DNA of 64,000 nt. Source: Membranipora membranacea (taxonomy: Eukaryota; Bryozoa; Gymnolaemata; Cheilostomatida; Membraniporidae). A model generated the notes under the pieces. It did no database searches. It worked only from the letters and a program-made list of their open reading frames with translations, and had not been told where the DNA came from. The stretch spans positions 26,283,387 through 26,347,386 of the forward strand of contig OU612069.1 of the NCBI GenBank assembly GCA_914767715.1, read 5' to 3'. Made by a program: the position numbers and the translations under genes. Below are positions 34,790-45,570 of the stretch, one piece after another (within the stretch, counting starts at the first letter, position 1; the number at the start of each line of letters is the position of its first letter).

Positions 34790-36516
34790 CTGTAAAGTAA
34801 GATCACAATGAATGGATTAGCCTGCACGATGTTCAATTGATCTTATGGGAACCTAATGGCTAGCATCCACGATCCTGGTTGCTTCTCTGGTATTGAATGT
34901 GTTTAGAACGAAAGCCTTTAGTTTGAAATGCCACTAAGTCACCAAGTTACCCATGAGCAATGTTTGCTTGATAGTTAGCCTAATTCATATATAAAAACCA
35001 TGGTGAAATAAAAACAGCAGCACCAATTCGTCCCAACCTAGGCTGTTATGTGTCAAAAAGCATGAAAGTACATTGTTATGCATTTATCTTTCGATGCCAT
35101 TTCCCCAAATTCTCAGTCCTAGATGTAGCTAGGATAAAAAGTGAAAACAGTTTTTGAAATGGGACAGGCTGGGTCATCCAGTCAGCTGGCTTTTGGAACC
35201 AAAATTCTTCCACTTTCAGAAATGCATACTAGTGCCTAAAATCCTAACTCGGTTGTCAGTCAGTCAGACAGTCCACTTTCTACACCAGAGAGACACACCG
35301 TCCTGTGTTTTGAAGGCTTGGTTAAGCATAATCTACTAGGCATAATGCATGTAGACGTAAACAAAATGATCCCAGGTGGTTTGATCAGCAAAGAACAAAC
35401 AAGCAAAGCAAAGCAGCGCTGCTCTGTTGTGTTGGTCAAACATTAACGGGTGACAACAAGGGTTGAATTGACTACCATAACCAAAGCAAACTCACTGGCA
35501 ATAAACTATAATTAGTATAGTATTTTATAGTGTACCCTGTGACCTTGACACCTTGGGTTCACACCTGCTAGCCGCGGTTGAAGGAGTGGGGCAATGGAGT
35601 GATATTTGGGGCAATTCAATTGGACGGCGAGTGAGATACGTAATATAACATCCTTTTACATACATGTATATAAAATCAGGTGTGAGAATAAGTAGTCTCA
35701 CTCATTCACACTCATCGTAGCCTCATCTCATAGCATATCCTATTGTTTGAAGGGGCATCCACTCAACCAATAAGTGAGAGAGAGTTGGCAAGCCTGCAGC
35801 CTGCCTAGCTCAGGCAGGCTGTTTCTCGTCTGGTCTGCAAAGTGGACATGCCCGGCAGGAGATTGTGCAAAGGGTCTACTTTGGCCCCATTGGACAGGCG
35901 AAAGTGCGTTTCCAGTAAACCAATGAACTAATCATTGGGTGGATCCGTTCTTGTTGACAGTCCCGTGGGGGCAAAGTAGACTTTTGCATTATCTCCTGCA
36001 GCGCAAACTCTACTTTTGTGACCAGATGAAGCCCCAGGGGGTTCACTCTCCAGAAAAGTACCCACTAGGCTCATCAGTGAAATCAAGAAACACCCCCATA
36101 GCACTCTATGAAAGAATTTCAGGGAGGTACCCTTTTCACGTTCAACCTATATGAAACCAGTACCCTTTTTGTGAGTCTTTTGAGACAGCACAATGATGAT
36201 AGACATTCATACCTATTTTACTCTGTCCACCTGGGAAAAAGCACCCTATATCTTTAAATCACTCCTAGAGCACCTGTGAGCTTATAAAGTGCCCCTAAAA
36301 CGTGAATTTCCTGTTGAGCCTTGTGGGTCATTTTGGTCAAGTGTACCCCCTGGGGATAAAGCCTGCCTGTGCTGCCTGGATCCCACTTCAATGTTGCTTT
36401 CCAAGCAGCACCCAACTACATGTTTTTTCCCTAGGGCAGCACACTGATTTTGGGAAACACTACCATAAATCAATTCAATCTTGTAATCAGTGAGCTAGGG
36501 TAGCAAATATTTAATT
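34790..36516. other. Upstream flank of the HECT gene, no gene recognised
   Basis: The acceptor directly before the HECT ATG (ttactttacag at about 34790) implies an upstream 5' UTR exon somewhere here. A short hairpin agcctgcc-tagctca-ggcaggct lies near 35807-35829. ORFs of 60-70 codons show no domain. Confidence 0.3.
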
Positions 36517-37330
36517 CTAAAGGTTTGTATCAATAGCTGAAGTTATGTCTTTTTCAAGAGCAAAACAGTCCAGATGGATGTTGGCTGTGTTAGCTTTGGC
36601 AAACTGCCAAAACGGAGTGGGGTTTGGTGAGAAAGTTGATCGTTCTATTTTAAATCTAGTTAACAATGTAAAGGAAATGATCAGGTGGTCAGAGAAGCTA
36701 GGATCACCCTGCGGATGTGTAAGATGGTCCATGTTAGTCAAAACAAGATCAAGAACATTACCTTTATCATGGGTTGGGAAATTCACTAGTTGCTCTTGGT
36801 TGTTAGCACATACAAAATAAATGAATGTTTGATGCATAGTCTTATGTTTTGTTGGATAAAGGGTTAGTGTTTGCCAGTCGATGTCAGGCAAATTAAAATC
36901 ACCCAACACCAACACATTTGGGTCTAGAAGATCGTTGTACCATTTTATAATATCATCAACGGATCTTTTCTATGGTCTGCGATAATAAATACAAATGGAG
37001 AAAGTGAAACCTGTAATAGAAAGTTTAAGGCTGAGTAATTCCCCATGTGGGCATTTATCTATTGAGTTCACAGTGATTGGACAGCGGTCAGCGATGGCAA
37101 TAAGTACACCACCACCCCTGCCCAGCCCTCCAACTCTGTCATACCTGTAAAGAGAGTAGTTTTTACAGTTTTCATTATCGCTTACATCATTATTAAGTTT
37201 AGTCTCTGTCAGTGCAAAGATGTCAGATTTGTAGTGATTTACATAACAAAATGAAGGATTTCCCACGTATACCATTGCAGTTCCACTGAAAGATTTTCAA
37301 TCCATCAGTGCCTGCCGTGATAAAATGAGA
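36517..37330 (-). mobile_element. LINE (non-LTR retrotransposon) AP-endonuclease domain
   Basis: The minus strand encodes LKIFQWNCNGIRGK (start of an APE-type endonuclease), a one-base frame change, DIFALTETKL (catalytic Glu), GGLGRGGGVLIAIADRC, an in-frame TAG at 36970-36972, then VLVLGDFNLPDIDW, NVLDLVLTN and PSFSDHLIISF (final Asp-His). All landmark motifs of the Jockey/CR1-like EN are present, so only one frameshift and one stop break it. Reading ends at 36517, and no reverse transcriptase follows on the minus strand. The fragment thus keeps the 5' part and lacks the 3' part, the reverse of usual LINE truncation. Confidence 0.8.
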
Positions 37331-37374
37331 GCACGAATATGCTGCAGAGAGTATAAAAAACAGATTAGCAATCG

Positions 37375-37923
37375 CCATCAGTGGCTTGGTTTTGTGTAGA
37401 TTGATTTATCAAGGGGAGGTCAACAACCTCTGACCTCTCATATGACTTTTGCTCTTGTACAAATACCTTCTCTTGTCTGATACGATAGGAGTTGAGTGGG
37501 TTTTGTTCTTTTAGCGAGTTTCGTTGGAGTCGGAGTGTATATTCTGCCTTTCGTTCCTCTGGGGATAGGTCAGGTGTTACGAATGCGCCTCTCTTGTCTT
37601 CAAGGGTTCTGTGGCTAGTTCGCTAGAAAAGCTAATTTTTATGGGTCGGATATTCTCAGTCGGGGGAGATGATATGTTTCTCCTACCTATTCTTTTAACT
37701 TTCGTTACTGCACCGGGCCAGAGAGACATATCTTTACACGTTTGAACTACATCATCTTCAGTTGTGTTATTTTCGGCTAATGTATGAAGATTTTATTTAG
37801 GCCTCTTTCCTCTTTCTCCTGATTGTTTTGATTAGTGATCATTTGGGTTTCTAGTCTATTTACCACCTCTCTAGTCTCGGACACCCCTGCACTGTTAAGG
37901 GCATCAGAGTAGGAGGTTTTCAT
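37375..37923 (-). pseudogene. LINE ORF1, two frame changes
   Basis: It starts at ATG 37923 with MKTSYSDALNSAGVSETREV and a Gln/Glu-rich coiled-coil-like stretch. After one frame change it reads LAENNTTEDDVVQTCKDM and GAVTKVKRIGRRN, and after a second FVTPDLSPEERKAEYTLRLQ, ending DGDC at TAA 37375-37377. The pattern 'IxxNLxE...D....C.......V..V.RIG......RP.KI' followed by 'DLSPEER' is that of the RNA-binding ORF1 of CR1/Jockey-like elements. It lies about 45 bp upstream of the endonuclease on the same strand, which makes this one LINE 5' fragment of about 1.4 kb. Confidence 0.7.
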
Positions 37924-38654
37924 TAAACTTACAGTTGCTGATGCTGATTAGATACTACAATCTACTACTGCTAGACCGTAGGTGTTATAGGTGTAACAAC
38001 AGTGCAAGGTAGATGAGAGAAAATGTTAGAAATTGGTTACTCAGGTCGAGTCACACAAAGCAATGCAATGGAAGAGACTCACCAAAGGACTCCCACCCCA
38101 CCAAAAGCTCCTCGGTTAGGTATCAGCAGAGTCACCAGACTTGGAAGCAGGCCTCTGATTGTCTTTTTAATATAGTGTTATGGCTGTTGATCAACCAGGG
38201 ATGTCGATGTTAGTCGATAATATTGTTGGTGCTCAGGAGATTTACTAATTCACCGCCATCACACCGGAAGTACGTCAACATTGACAGAAAAATCATGGGT
38301 AAATGAGGAAGACCATAAGGGACCTGACACAACCCTATAGTGTGATTTGTCATGGCCTTATCAAAGCAAGGAGTTGTTGATTGGCACTGCAGGAAATTGA
38401 TGAAAGGGTGACACTATCCGTGCTGAGACTGAACGAGGAAAATGCACACCTAACATTCTCCCTATTATACATGTAATTATCTTCATAGTGGGAGCACAGG
38501 CTACTGCTAAGTGAGGATAACTTCTCATTGTCTGTCATGTTGACTCGCTGACAATTCTTGATGCCACATAAATGTTTGTGTTGACATAACACATAAATGT
38601 TGGTAAAAAATAAATGAGAGAAGACAACTAGCAAGTGGGATACATGACTCAACA
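37924..38654. other. LINE 5' flank and non-coding sequence
   Basis: The first tens of bases may be the 5' UTR of the LINE. The rest has no recognised gene. The minus ORF at 38350-38724 is hydrophobic and low in complexity and runs into the minisatellite. Confidence 0.3.
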
Positions 38655-38940
38655 AAAATAGAAATCTTGGCATTGCAAACATGAATATTGATGTGACATG
38701 CATGAATTTCAACATATCACACACAAATTATTACATGTCATGTATGAAAGTTGGCATACCATGGATGAATGTTGGAATAGCATGCATGAATGTCAGCATA
38801 TCGCATATGAATGATGATGCAACACACATTAGAATTGGCATATAACATGGAAAAATGGGCATATTTAATATATAAATTATGACATGCAACATATAAAAGT
38901 TGGTATGTCATGTATAAAAGTTGGCATATCACATATGCAA
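38655..38940. repeat. Diverged minisatellite, 21-bp unit, about 13 copies
   Basis: Consecutive units approximate atgaaagttggcatatcacat, for example at 38749 ('atgaaagttggcataccatgg'), 38770, 38791 and 38896. One unit has a 2-base insertion. Divergence between units is 20-40%, so it is old. Because 21 is a multiple of three, the minus strand shows a spurious seven-residue repeat. Confidence 0.8.
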
Positions 38941-38979
38941 TGCTTTAATTGACATGACAAATTTTTACAAAGGGCACCC

Positions 38980-39060
38980 CATACATAGTGGTTAAGATCG
39001 TGGACTGTAGTGCACTAGGTCTCAGGTTCCAGTCCAGGTGCACGCAGTATTTTGACCATC
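38980..39060 (+). repeat. tRNA-derived SINE head
   Basis: 'tagtggttaagatcgtgg' resembles a Pol III A box, and 'ggttccagtcc' about 33 bases further matches the B-box consensus GGTTCRANTCC with one change. The clover-leaf arms do not fold fully, so a SINE head is more likely than a functional tRNA. The SINE tail was not delimited. Confidence 0.5.
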
Positions 39061-40868
39061 ACTCTATTAGTTGAGACCCGTAAGGATGTAGACCTCTGAC
39101 CCGACTTGACCCTAACATGACCCGACCACAGAAACCCGAAACCGGACCCGTTGACTTGACCCTGAAAACAACACTAGGTACCATGACATGGAGATTATGC
39201 AAAGGGCTATGAGAAACTTTAGCACTTCCCAGCGTTACCAGGGCAATGAAGTATTAAACGCTTAGGGTGCAACTTGATAACATTTTAAATAAGACTAGAC
39301 TAGAGGCTTGGAAACAATAACTGTGGAACTCTGACAGCAGAATGACACTTGATTGGTACTGAGCATCATTAATATTCTTGACAAATGCATATTAGACTGA
39401 GAATTATTGTTCGTCGATCATAGCCTGTATGATTTTCATGCCTTTGTGAATGTGACGACCTTATATCCTATAATTTTTTCCACAATCACAATATCTGTCA
39501 AGCGCTAACATCTAGGATTGTCAGTGATTGCTCAATCTATTTGACTTGCTGTCATTTATCAGACACCTGATAAAACTATCGATATGTGCTGGTTCGGCCC
39601 GGGCGCTAACCCTTAGCATAGTCAATCTTCATCACAAGATGTTCCTTTTCAGAGAACTTCTAAAACGATTGTCAGAACGATAAGACCCATGAAAACTTCC
39701 ATGTTTTCTCCCTAAAAAAAGATTCACTTACTGGATTGATCATCAAAGGCGTAGGTAGTAACACCTATCAATAGGGGCTGATGGATTCTTCTAAAGTGTA
39801 TTAGTCATACGGAGCGTTAAAAATGCATATTTCTGTATTTGGTGTAAAAACAATATGGCCAATATTGGCAAAGAAATCTCTTGAACTGTGAAGAATATAT
39901 ATTTTTTCAACTGAGCAGGAGGTCGATACATAAAAGCGATGTAAAAATAATGAGTGTAATCTCGTTGCACCAAAATTAAATTTTTATCTGGAGTCCCTAA
40001 AGAAATTCAATAATATTAGTGAGATAATTTTAGACTTACATGACTGACAAAATAAATTGTTATATATATATATATATTATATATATTCAACTGAGCCTTT
40101 GAGATTCCAGCACAAAAAACAAAAGGGAAAAAAACTATTTATCAAGTTGAGTCAAATGTGGTAAATGTTTAATAAGATGCTTGTTCATAGTCTTTAGATA
40201 ACGCAACAGAACGTTCCGCAGGTGAACTCTAGACGATGGGCCCTATATGTCTGGAAAGCGCGATAGGTGTTGCTTGCAACTTGGAACAACACATTCTCAA
40301 CTCATGAATGTAGTACGCTTTGTTGCATTTCGACTGTGTCTGAGTACTATGACGGAATATTGTTCCGCCCTCTAGAGAATCTACAGAGCAAAGTAATAGT
40401 ATGTGCAAACATTATGAGGTAGATGCTGAAGACGAATCAATTGATAAATGACCATCCCTGCCACCTAATCATCAGTTATGAGAGCCGAGATTCACGACCT
40501 TTGATAAGATATAAGAATCTAACACAACAGAGTATGTACATTGCCCAACAAGACCAAACCACTGACACATATGTATTCATTATGAATGGGATAATGTTAA
40601 GGTAATTACAGGAATGTGACTTACGTGGTTTTTTGGACTAACAATTGGATAGCAGGTAGGCCACCACACAGGGGAATCAAAGCCCCAAATGTAACGTCCC
40701 TCTGCATGTATATTAAGCAATGTCAATTCAAAACTGCATATGATACATATGTACAGCACAGATTTACAATGTCTTACAAGACCTATCTTGATAGGAGGAC
40801 AAGATGTTGGCAGTACGGTTTATGGGTTGTTACCATGTATCTATTGTCAATCATATCATAATACATTA
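39061..40868. other. Non-coding, no gene recognised
   Basis: Contains 'gacccgac/acccgaaaccggaccc'-type short repeats at 39090-39165 and a (TA)n tract at about 40062-40088. No ORF has a recognisable domain. Confidence 0.3.
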
Positions 40869-41125
40869 TCATAAATAGGAATGTAATTCATCGAACAACA
40901 TATTTGGTACACTTGCAGACTGCACACTTGCCGCTGCTTCCTTAATTTTCAAGTTAACTATCCTCGAAGGGAGAGTCTTCTTTGGATCTAGTTTGAATGT
41001 GCGTAGTGTATCAGGGTCAATGCTCTCAGGGAGGCCCTTCTCGACAGTGGCATCTGGCTTTGTGGTAGGTTTGACTTTCTCCAGAAACTCGTTCCCATCA
41101 AAGGCTTCTTTCCACGCAGGGGTAC
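40869..41125 (-). CDS. Probable terminal exon of an unrecognised minus-strand gene
   Basis: A good acceptor (cgttcaaacg...cacag, exon start 41125) is followed by an open frame of about 85 codons to TGA at 40869. It reads GTPAWKEAFDGNEFLEKVK, DATVEKGLPESIDPDTLRTF, LDPKKTLPSRIVNLKIKEAA and PNMLFDELHSYL. It is hydrophilic, Lys/Glu/Pro-rich and protein-like, with no membrane segment. I do not recognise the family. Upstream exons would lie beyond 41.15 kb, where a 2.5-kb foldback element now sits, so the gene may be interrupted. A weak internal donor (A|GTGTGC near 40927) would make it an internal exon instead. Confidence 0.4.
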
Positions 41126-41485
41126 CTGTGACGTTCAAACACAAATAAATGTAAGTGTAATACCATTCATGTTTGTCAATACAAATGGTGAAATTTACTT
41201 AATTATTAACATTTAACTTCCCCTACAGAATGGTGTTACAAGTTCATAGATCTACTTGAAATCATGATCCACATCTGAGCTCTAAGACTAGCTACATGCA
41301 TAGTTACATGGACCAAAATAAATGCATCAACACCAATGTTGGGGTCTCGGGCTAGACTTGCTGAATTCACTATTATACCTATCATAAACTTTCATTTAAA
41401 GTTTAAAGATTGATTAGTATTAATCATGCTGCCACATAAAATGCTGCCAGGTCATTTCCAAAAAACATTTCAAATTAAAGTTTTA
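41126..41485. other. Non-coding, no gene recognised
   Basis: AT-rich sequence between the unknown exon and the foldback element. Confidence 0.25.
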
Positions 41486-43966
41486 TACCATTCAATGGAA
41501 TCATGTGAAAAATCAAGGGACGCTGGGCATGATATCAGCCCCTGTCCAGCCCCTTTTTATTTAAACACAAAGAAAATTGGTGAGTGTATGTAAAAGACCT
41601 TTCCGCACGAGATGGTATTCACAATTTGTCTCCAGAACCAAAACTTTTTGTGAAAAGAGACAATCATTTGCCAATAAACATTGAGCCATACAGCCATTTA
41701 CCCTCAGCACTTCCATCACTACTATAAAAATGTAAAGAATACCTATAACACAAGATCGCAAATATTTTGTTGGATGAGCCAGATCTAAGCACCAGCACCA
41801 CTCCATCATCATTTTTTTCTTTAAAATTCTTCGTAGTTGTGACTAAACACAACCAGCTCAAAATTGATTGCAAATTTTATTGTTGCTTCACAAGGAAGAA
41901 TATATCTGTGCTGTAAATTGAGTATGAAGCTAGAGTATGTGAAAATAACTTAAAATTATTATACTTCAGTACTGTAGTCAAAATCTAATGGCCTTTACTG
42001 TGGCCAAACGTAATTTTGCCGATGCCGGTAAGGTTCTTTGAGTTTATCAATGTGATATTGGCCTCAACATTGAATGTCAATTGCTTCCTTGACCTATTCA
42101 CAGAAATAGCAGTGTGAAAAAAAGTAGTTATTACAACAGAACACGTCATCATCTGAGATAATGGAACTACTTTGAGTTTATAAATGTGATATCGGCGTCA
42201 ACATAGAATGTCAATTGCCTCCCCGACCTATACACAGAAGCAGCAGCGTGAAATAAAAAGATTTTACTGTGATGTCTAAAACTGTTTTTAACGAAATTGC
42301 GTCCTATGAAGACCATCCTCTTTTTAGTCGTGTTGTTTTCAGCTGTGCAAAGGTATCCTCTGCTCGTCTAAATACCATCTATCGCCCACCAAAGTGCAGG
42401 ACACGAAAGCTTTTTCCATACTACATGTCAGCTCACAACAGAATTTAAAATGTTCATTTTCATGTACCAGTCCAATCTTATCGCCTGTTAATACAATGAT
42501 TGTTATAATAAGCTAAACCTAACCAGAACACGTCATCATCTGAGAAAATGGAACTACATGTAATTATGAAACTCCAAAGGAAAAAGGATGGAAGCAGTGA
42601 CTCTAATAATTTCCAAAACTGGAAAATGAAATACCGTGGCCAAACTTATTTTTGCCGATGCCGGTAAGGTTATTTGAGTTTTTATTTAAGTTTATCAATG
42701 TGATATGAGCTTCAACAGTGAATGTCAATTCGAGTGATATTTGAAAAGACAATTCCTGTAATGATCATTATAATTACTCTTATTGTTACATTCTCATTAT
42801 TCTTATTCAATAGTTAATAATTCCCATGAAAAACTATTTCAGCTTCGATCTAGGTGGAGCCCTGCAGACATCTCCATACTTCTCAAGATAGTGCTGCATA
42901 CTCAACAGTGATCACTGTATAATTGACAATGTCTCCTTACAGAGGGATTTTTTAGTCATTGTCAAAGGGATTGTTGCTGCTCATTAATTCAAAGACTTCT
43001 CTGGCTGTCTTAATAAAGGGTTCAGCAAGGTTATTTTGTGGCTCAGACAGGATTCCATACTAGTAGCCTTTATTCGTACTAAATCTCAGCTCATACCATC
43101 AAAAATTTATTGCAGGCTGCGGAGGTTTGTGCTTGTGAGCAGCTGTGATGCATATGAGCATGCAACTCTCGGCTGAGTCTAGCAAAAATGCTGGTGATCA
43201 TTTGGCCAGCATTTGTTTTCCAGTCTTGGAAATGATTAGAGTCACTGCTTCCATCCTTTTTTCTTTGTAGCTTCATCATTACATGTAGTTCCATTATCTC
43301 AGATGATGACGTGTTCTGTTGTAATAACTACTTTTTTCCACACTGCTATTTCTGTGAATAGGTCAAGGAAGCAATTGACATTCAATGTTGAGGCCGATAT
43401 CACATTGATAAACTCAAAGAACCTTACCGGCATCGGCAAAATTACGTTTGGCCACGGTAAAGGCCATTATATTTTGACTACAGTACTGAAGTATAATAAT
43501 TTTAAGTTATTTTCACATACTCTAGCTTCATACTCAATTTACAGCACAGATATATTCTTCCTTGTGAAGGAACAATAAAATTTGCAATAAATTTTGAGCT
43601 GGATGTGTTCAGTCACAACTAGGAATAAATTTGAAGAAAAAATCGATGATGGTGGTGGTGATTACATCTGGCCCATCAAACAAAATATTTGTGATATTGT
43701 GTTATAGGTATTCTTTACATTTTTATAGTGGTGATGGAAGTGCTGAGGGTAAATGGCTGTATTATTTCAATGTTAATTGGCCAATGATTGTATCTTATCA
43801 TAAAAAGTTCCTTTTCTGGGGACAAATTATTATTATTATCTCGTGCGGAAAGGTTTTTTGCATACACTCACCAATTTTCTTTGAGTTTGAATAATAAGGG
43901 GCCGGACAGGGGCTGATATCATGCCCAGCGTCCCTTGATTTTTCACATTATTTCATTGAATGGTAT
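41486..43966. mobile_element. Large foldback (inverted-repeat) element, about 2.5 kb
   Basis: The left arm from 41486 ('taccattcaatggaat') pairs with the right arm ending 43966 ('attcaatg/cattgaatggta'). Shared internal landmarks, reverse-complemented, are aagggacgctgggcatgata, caccaattttctttg, ttgccgatgccggtaag, caattgcttccttgaccta and aacacgtcatcatctgag. The arms are roughly 90% identical over 700-850 bp. The left arm has a partial tandem duplication (42040-42115 similar to 42160-42240, and again 42540-42730), so the arms are unequal. ORFs inside (for example 43303-43578 plus and 43091-43294 minus) have no recognisable domain. Origin as a non-autonomous foldback transposon is inference. Confidence 0.7.
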
Positions 43967-45121
43967 ATATATAGTAAACTATGGCTCACAGCACAAACTA
44001 ATTACGTCATGTCGTGCTATTTAAGTGGGACACATTATGATCAGTGAAGCATAAGCATTGTCCTGTCTAGGTAGTATATTAAGTCTATGGTCGGAGCACA
44101 CCTGGGGCTTAAAAAAACCTTCAACACTTGCATCACAATGATAAGTGGTTCTAGCAAGTCACATTCACCAAACATTTATCTCTCAATCTCCAAAGAAGGG
44201 GAGAAAACGAATCATTCTATGTTTTTACCTTCATCAGCAGGGAGTCCAATGGCAGCTTATCAGCCGTAATACATTATAATGAAACTTGCTTTAGTGAAGC
44301 TTTCGTAATGAACACATCTGTCTGGGCAAGCTTTGATGGTGAGAGGGAAAATAAAGCCCAATGTGAACTGTTCCGGCTTATCAATTGGGAGAAACGCGTT
44401 GAATCTAGCAATAAATTTGATTGATATATGGAAATCTATTCTAGCAGAGTTTTCTCCCCTTGTTTTAAGAGGAGAAAACTCTCTTCCGGGCGGGCTGTTA
44501 TAATCAAGAGTCAACATCATAACTTGTCAAGACAAGCCAGTCTGTCAGGGAGTGTGTTCAGAGTCCTCAAATCAAAGATAAGCTTATGGCTGATATGTCA
44601 ACAATGATGTGATTTGTCTGTCTGTACATCTCTATTAGAACATGTACAGACAGGCAATCCTGCTCCTAACAACCCTAGCCACATGTGTAAATGCTCCCTC
44701 GATTACTCTCATCAAGCCCTTGGTGAGTCGTGGTGCTCAGCTTGCTAACCAGTCCCTGTAATCTACTGAACCATATGTCTTGCGTAAATCTAATGTTCAT
44801 CATCGACAGTCCATACACAACTGCTGAGAATCACCATCAAGGAGCATCTGACACCCACAAGTGGCTACTGAACGCAAGATGTATGTAACTTAATCATGGT
44901 TCAATGAGTTAGATGTTGCATGCATGGGGTGTCTGCAGTGTGAGTAATCATAATCATAAGACCACCCCCAAACCTGGGTCTATGTCTGAACGGTCCCTTT
45001 GGATTTTTATTTGGTGCATAACAAACATAAACCCAAGGGTGGCCTTTAATTGCTGCCAGAGAGCGATGCATTACTAAAACAAGTTATCACTATCACATCG
45101 CTCAAAATTTTCACTCACTTT
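43967..45121. other. Non-coding with one 15-bp-arm hairpin
   Basis: Arms tgtctgtctgtacat (44615-44629) and atgtacagacaggca (44642-44656) pair at 14 of 15 positions around a 12-nt loop. No gene is recognised. Confidence 0.4.
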
Positions 45122-45276
45122 GGTCTTTCAATTAGAAAAATCGCTCCCAAATCGCTCGCTCAGTATGTATATAGTTCCATCATTGAGTGAGCGATCGGAA
45201 AGCGAGAGCCCTAGCAGGTACCGCTCACTGAGTGAGCGATCAGAATGCGATTTCGGCTGTTTCTAATTGAAAGACC
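45122..45276. mobile_element. MITE, 155 bp, 17-bp perfect terminal inverted repeats
   Basis: Termini ggtctttcaattagaaa (45122-45138) and tttctaattgaaagacc (45260-45276) are exact inverted repeats. Inside, the motif 'gagtgagcgatc' and its complement recur ('tgagtgagcgatcggaa', 'tgagtgagcgatcagaa'), so the body can also fold. No clear target-site duplication was seen. Confidence 0.65.
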
Positions 45277-45299
45277 CCTCAGGTTTGTTAGTCTCGACA

Positions 45300-45570
45300 T
45301 GTCATGTATATATATATAATGTGTAAAGTAAGATTTACCATTCATTACAGAGCTGATGAGTAATATTAAAATATATATATGTAAATATATTATATATACA
45401 TGTATATATATTATAAAAATGACAATATATATATATATATATATATTGATGTATATATATTATATATACACGCATTTGTGCAATAAAGTGTCATATATTA
45501 TATATCCCACTATTGTATCCATAAAAACCCTGGACAATGAGTAATATATATATATATAGTGGCTATCAGT
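45300..45570. repeat. AT microsatellite cluster
   Basis: Several (TA)n/(ATAT)n tracts are separated by short unique bits. The plus ORF of 62 codons here is a product of the repeat. Confidence 0.85.

Noticed and set aside
5883-37330. Reassigned genetic code (UAA/UAG read as Gln)
   Set aside because: Stops at Gln-like sites occur only in decaying elements and the HECT exons. The intact Harbinger transposase ends at TAA and transporter B at TAG with stop-rich sequence behind it, and transporter A ends at TGA.
38655-38940. Coding repeat protein on the minus strand
   Set aside because: The seven-residue periodicity follows from the 21-bp DNA repeat, and the composition is low-complexity with no splice or start context.
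38980-39060. Functional tRNA gene
   Set aside because: A and B boxes are visible but the acceptor and anticodon stems do not pair well; a SINE head is more likely.
43091-43894. Genes inside the 2.5-kb foldback element
   Set aside because: ORFs on both strands are mirrored by the inverted arms and show no recognisable domain, so coding is not supported.
45356-45544. ORF rich in Ile/Tyr
   Set aside because: It is a translation of TA-repeat microsatellites.
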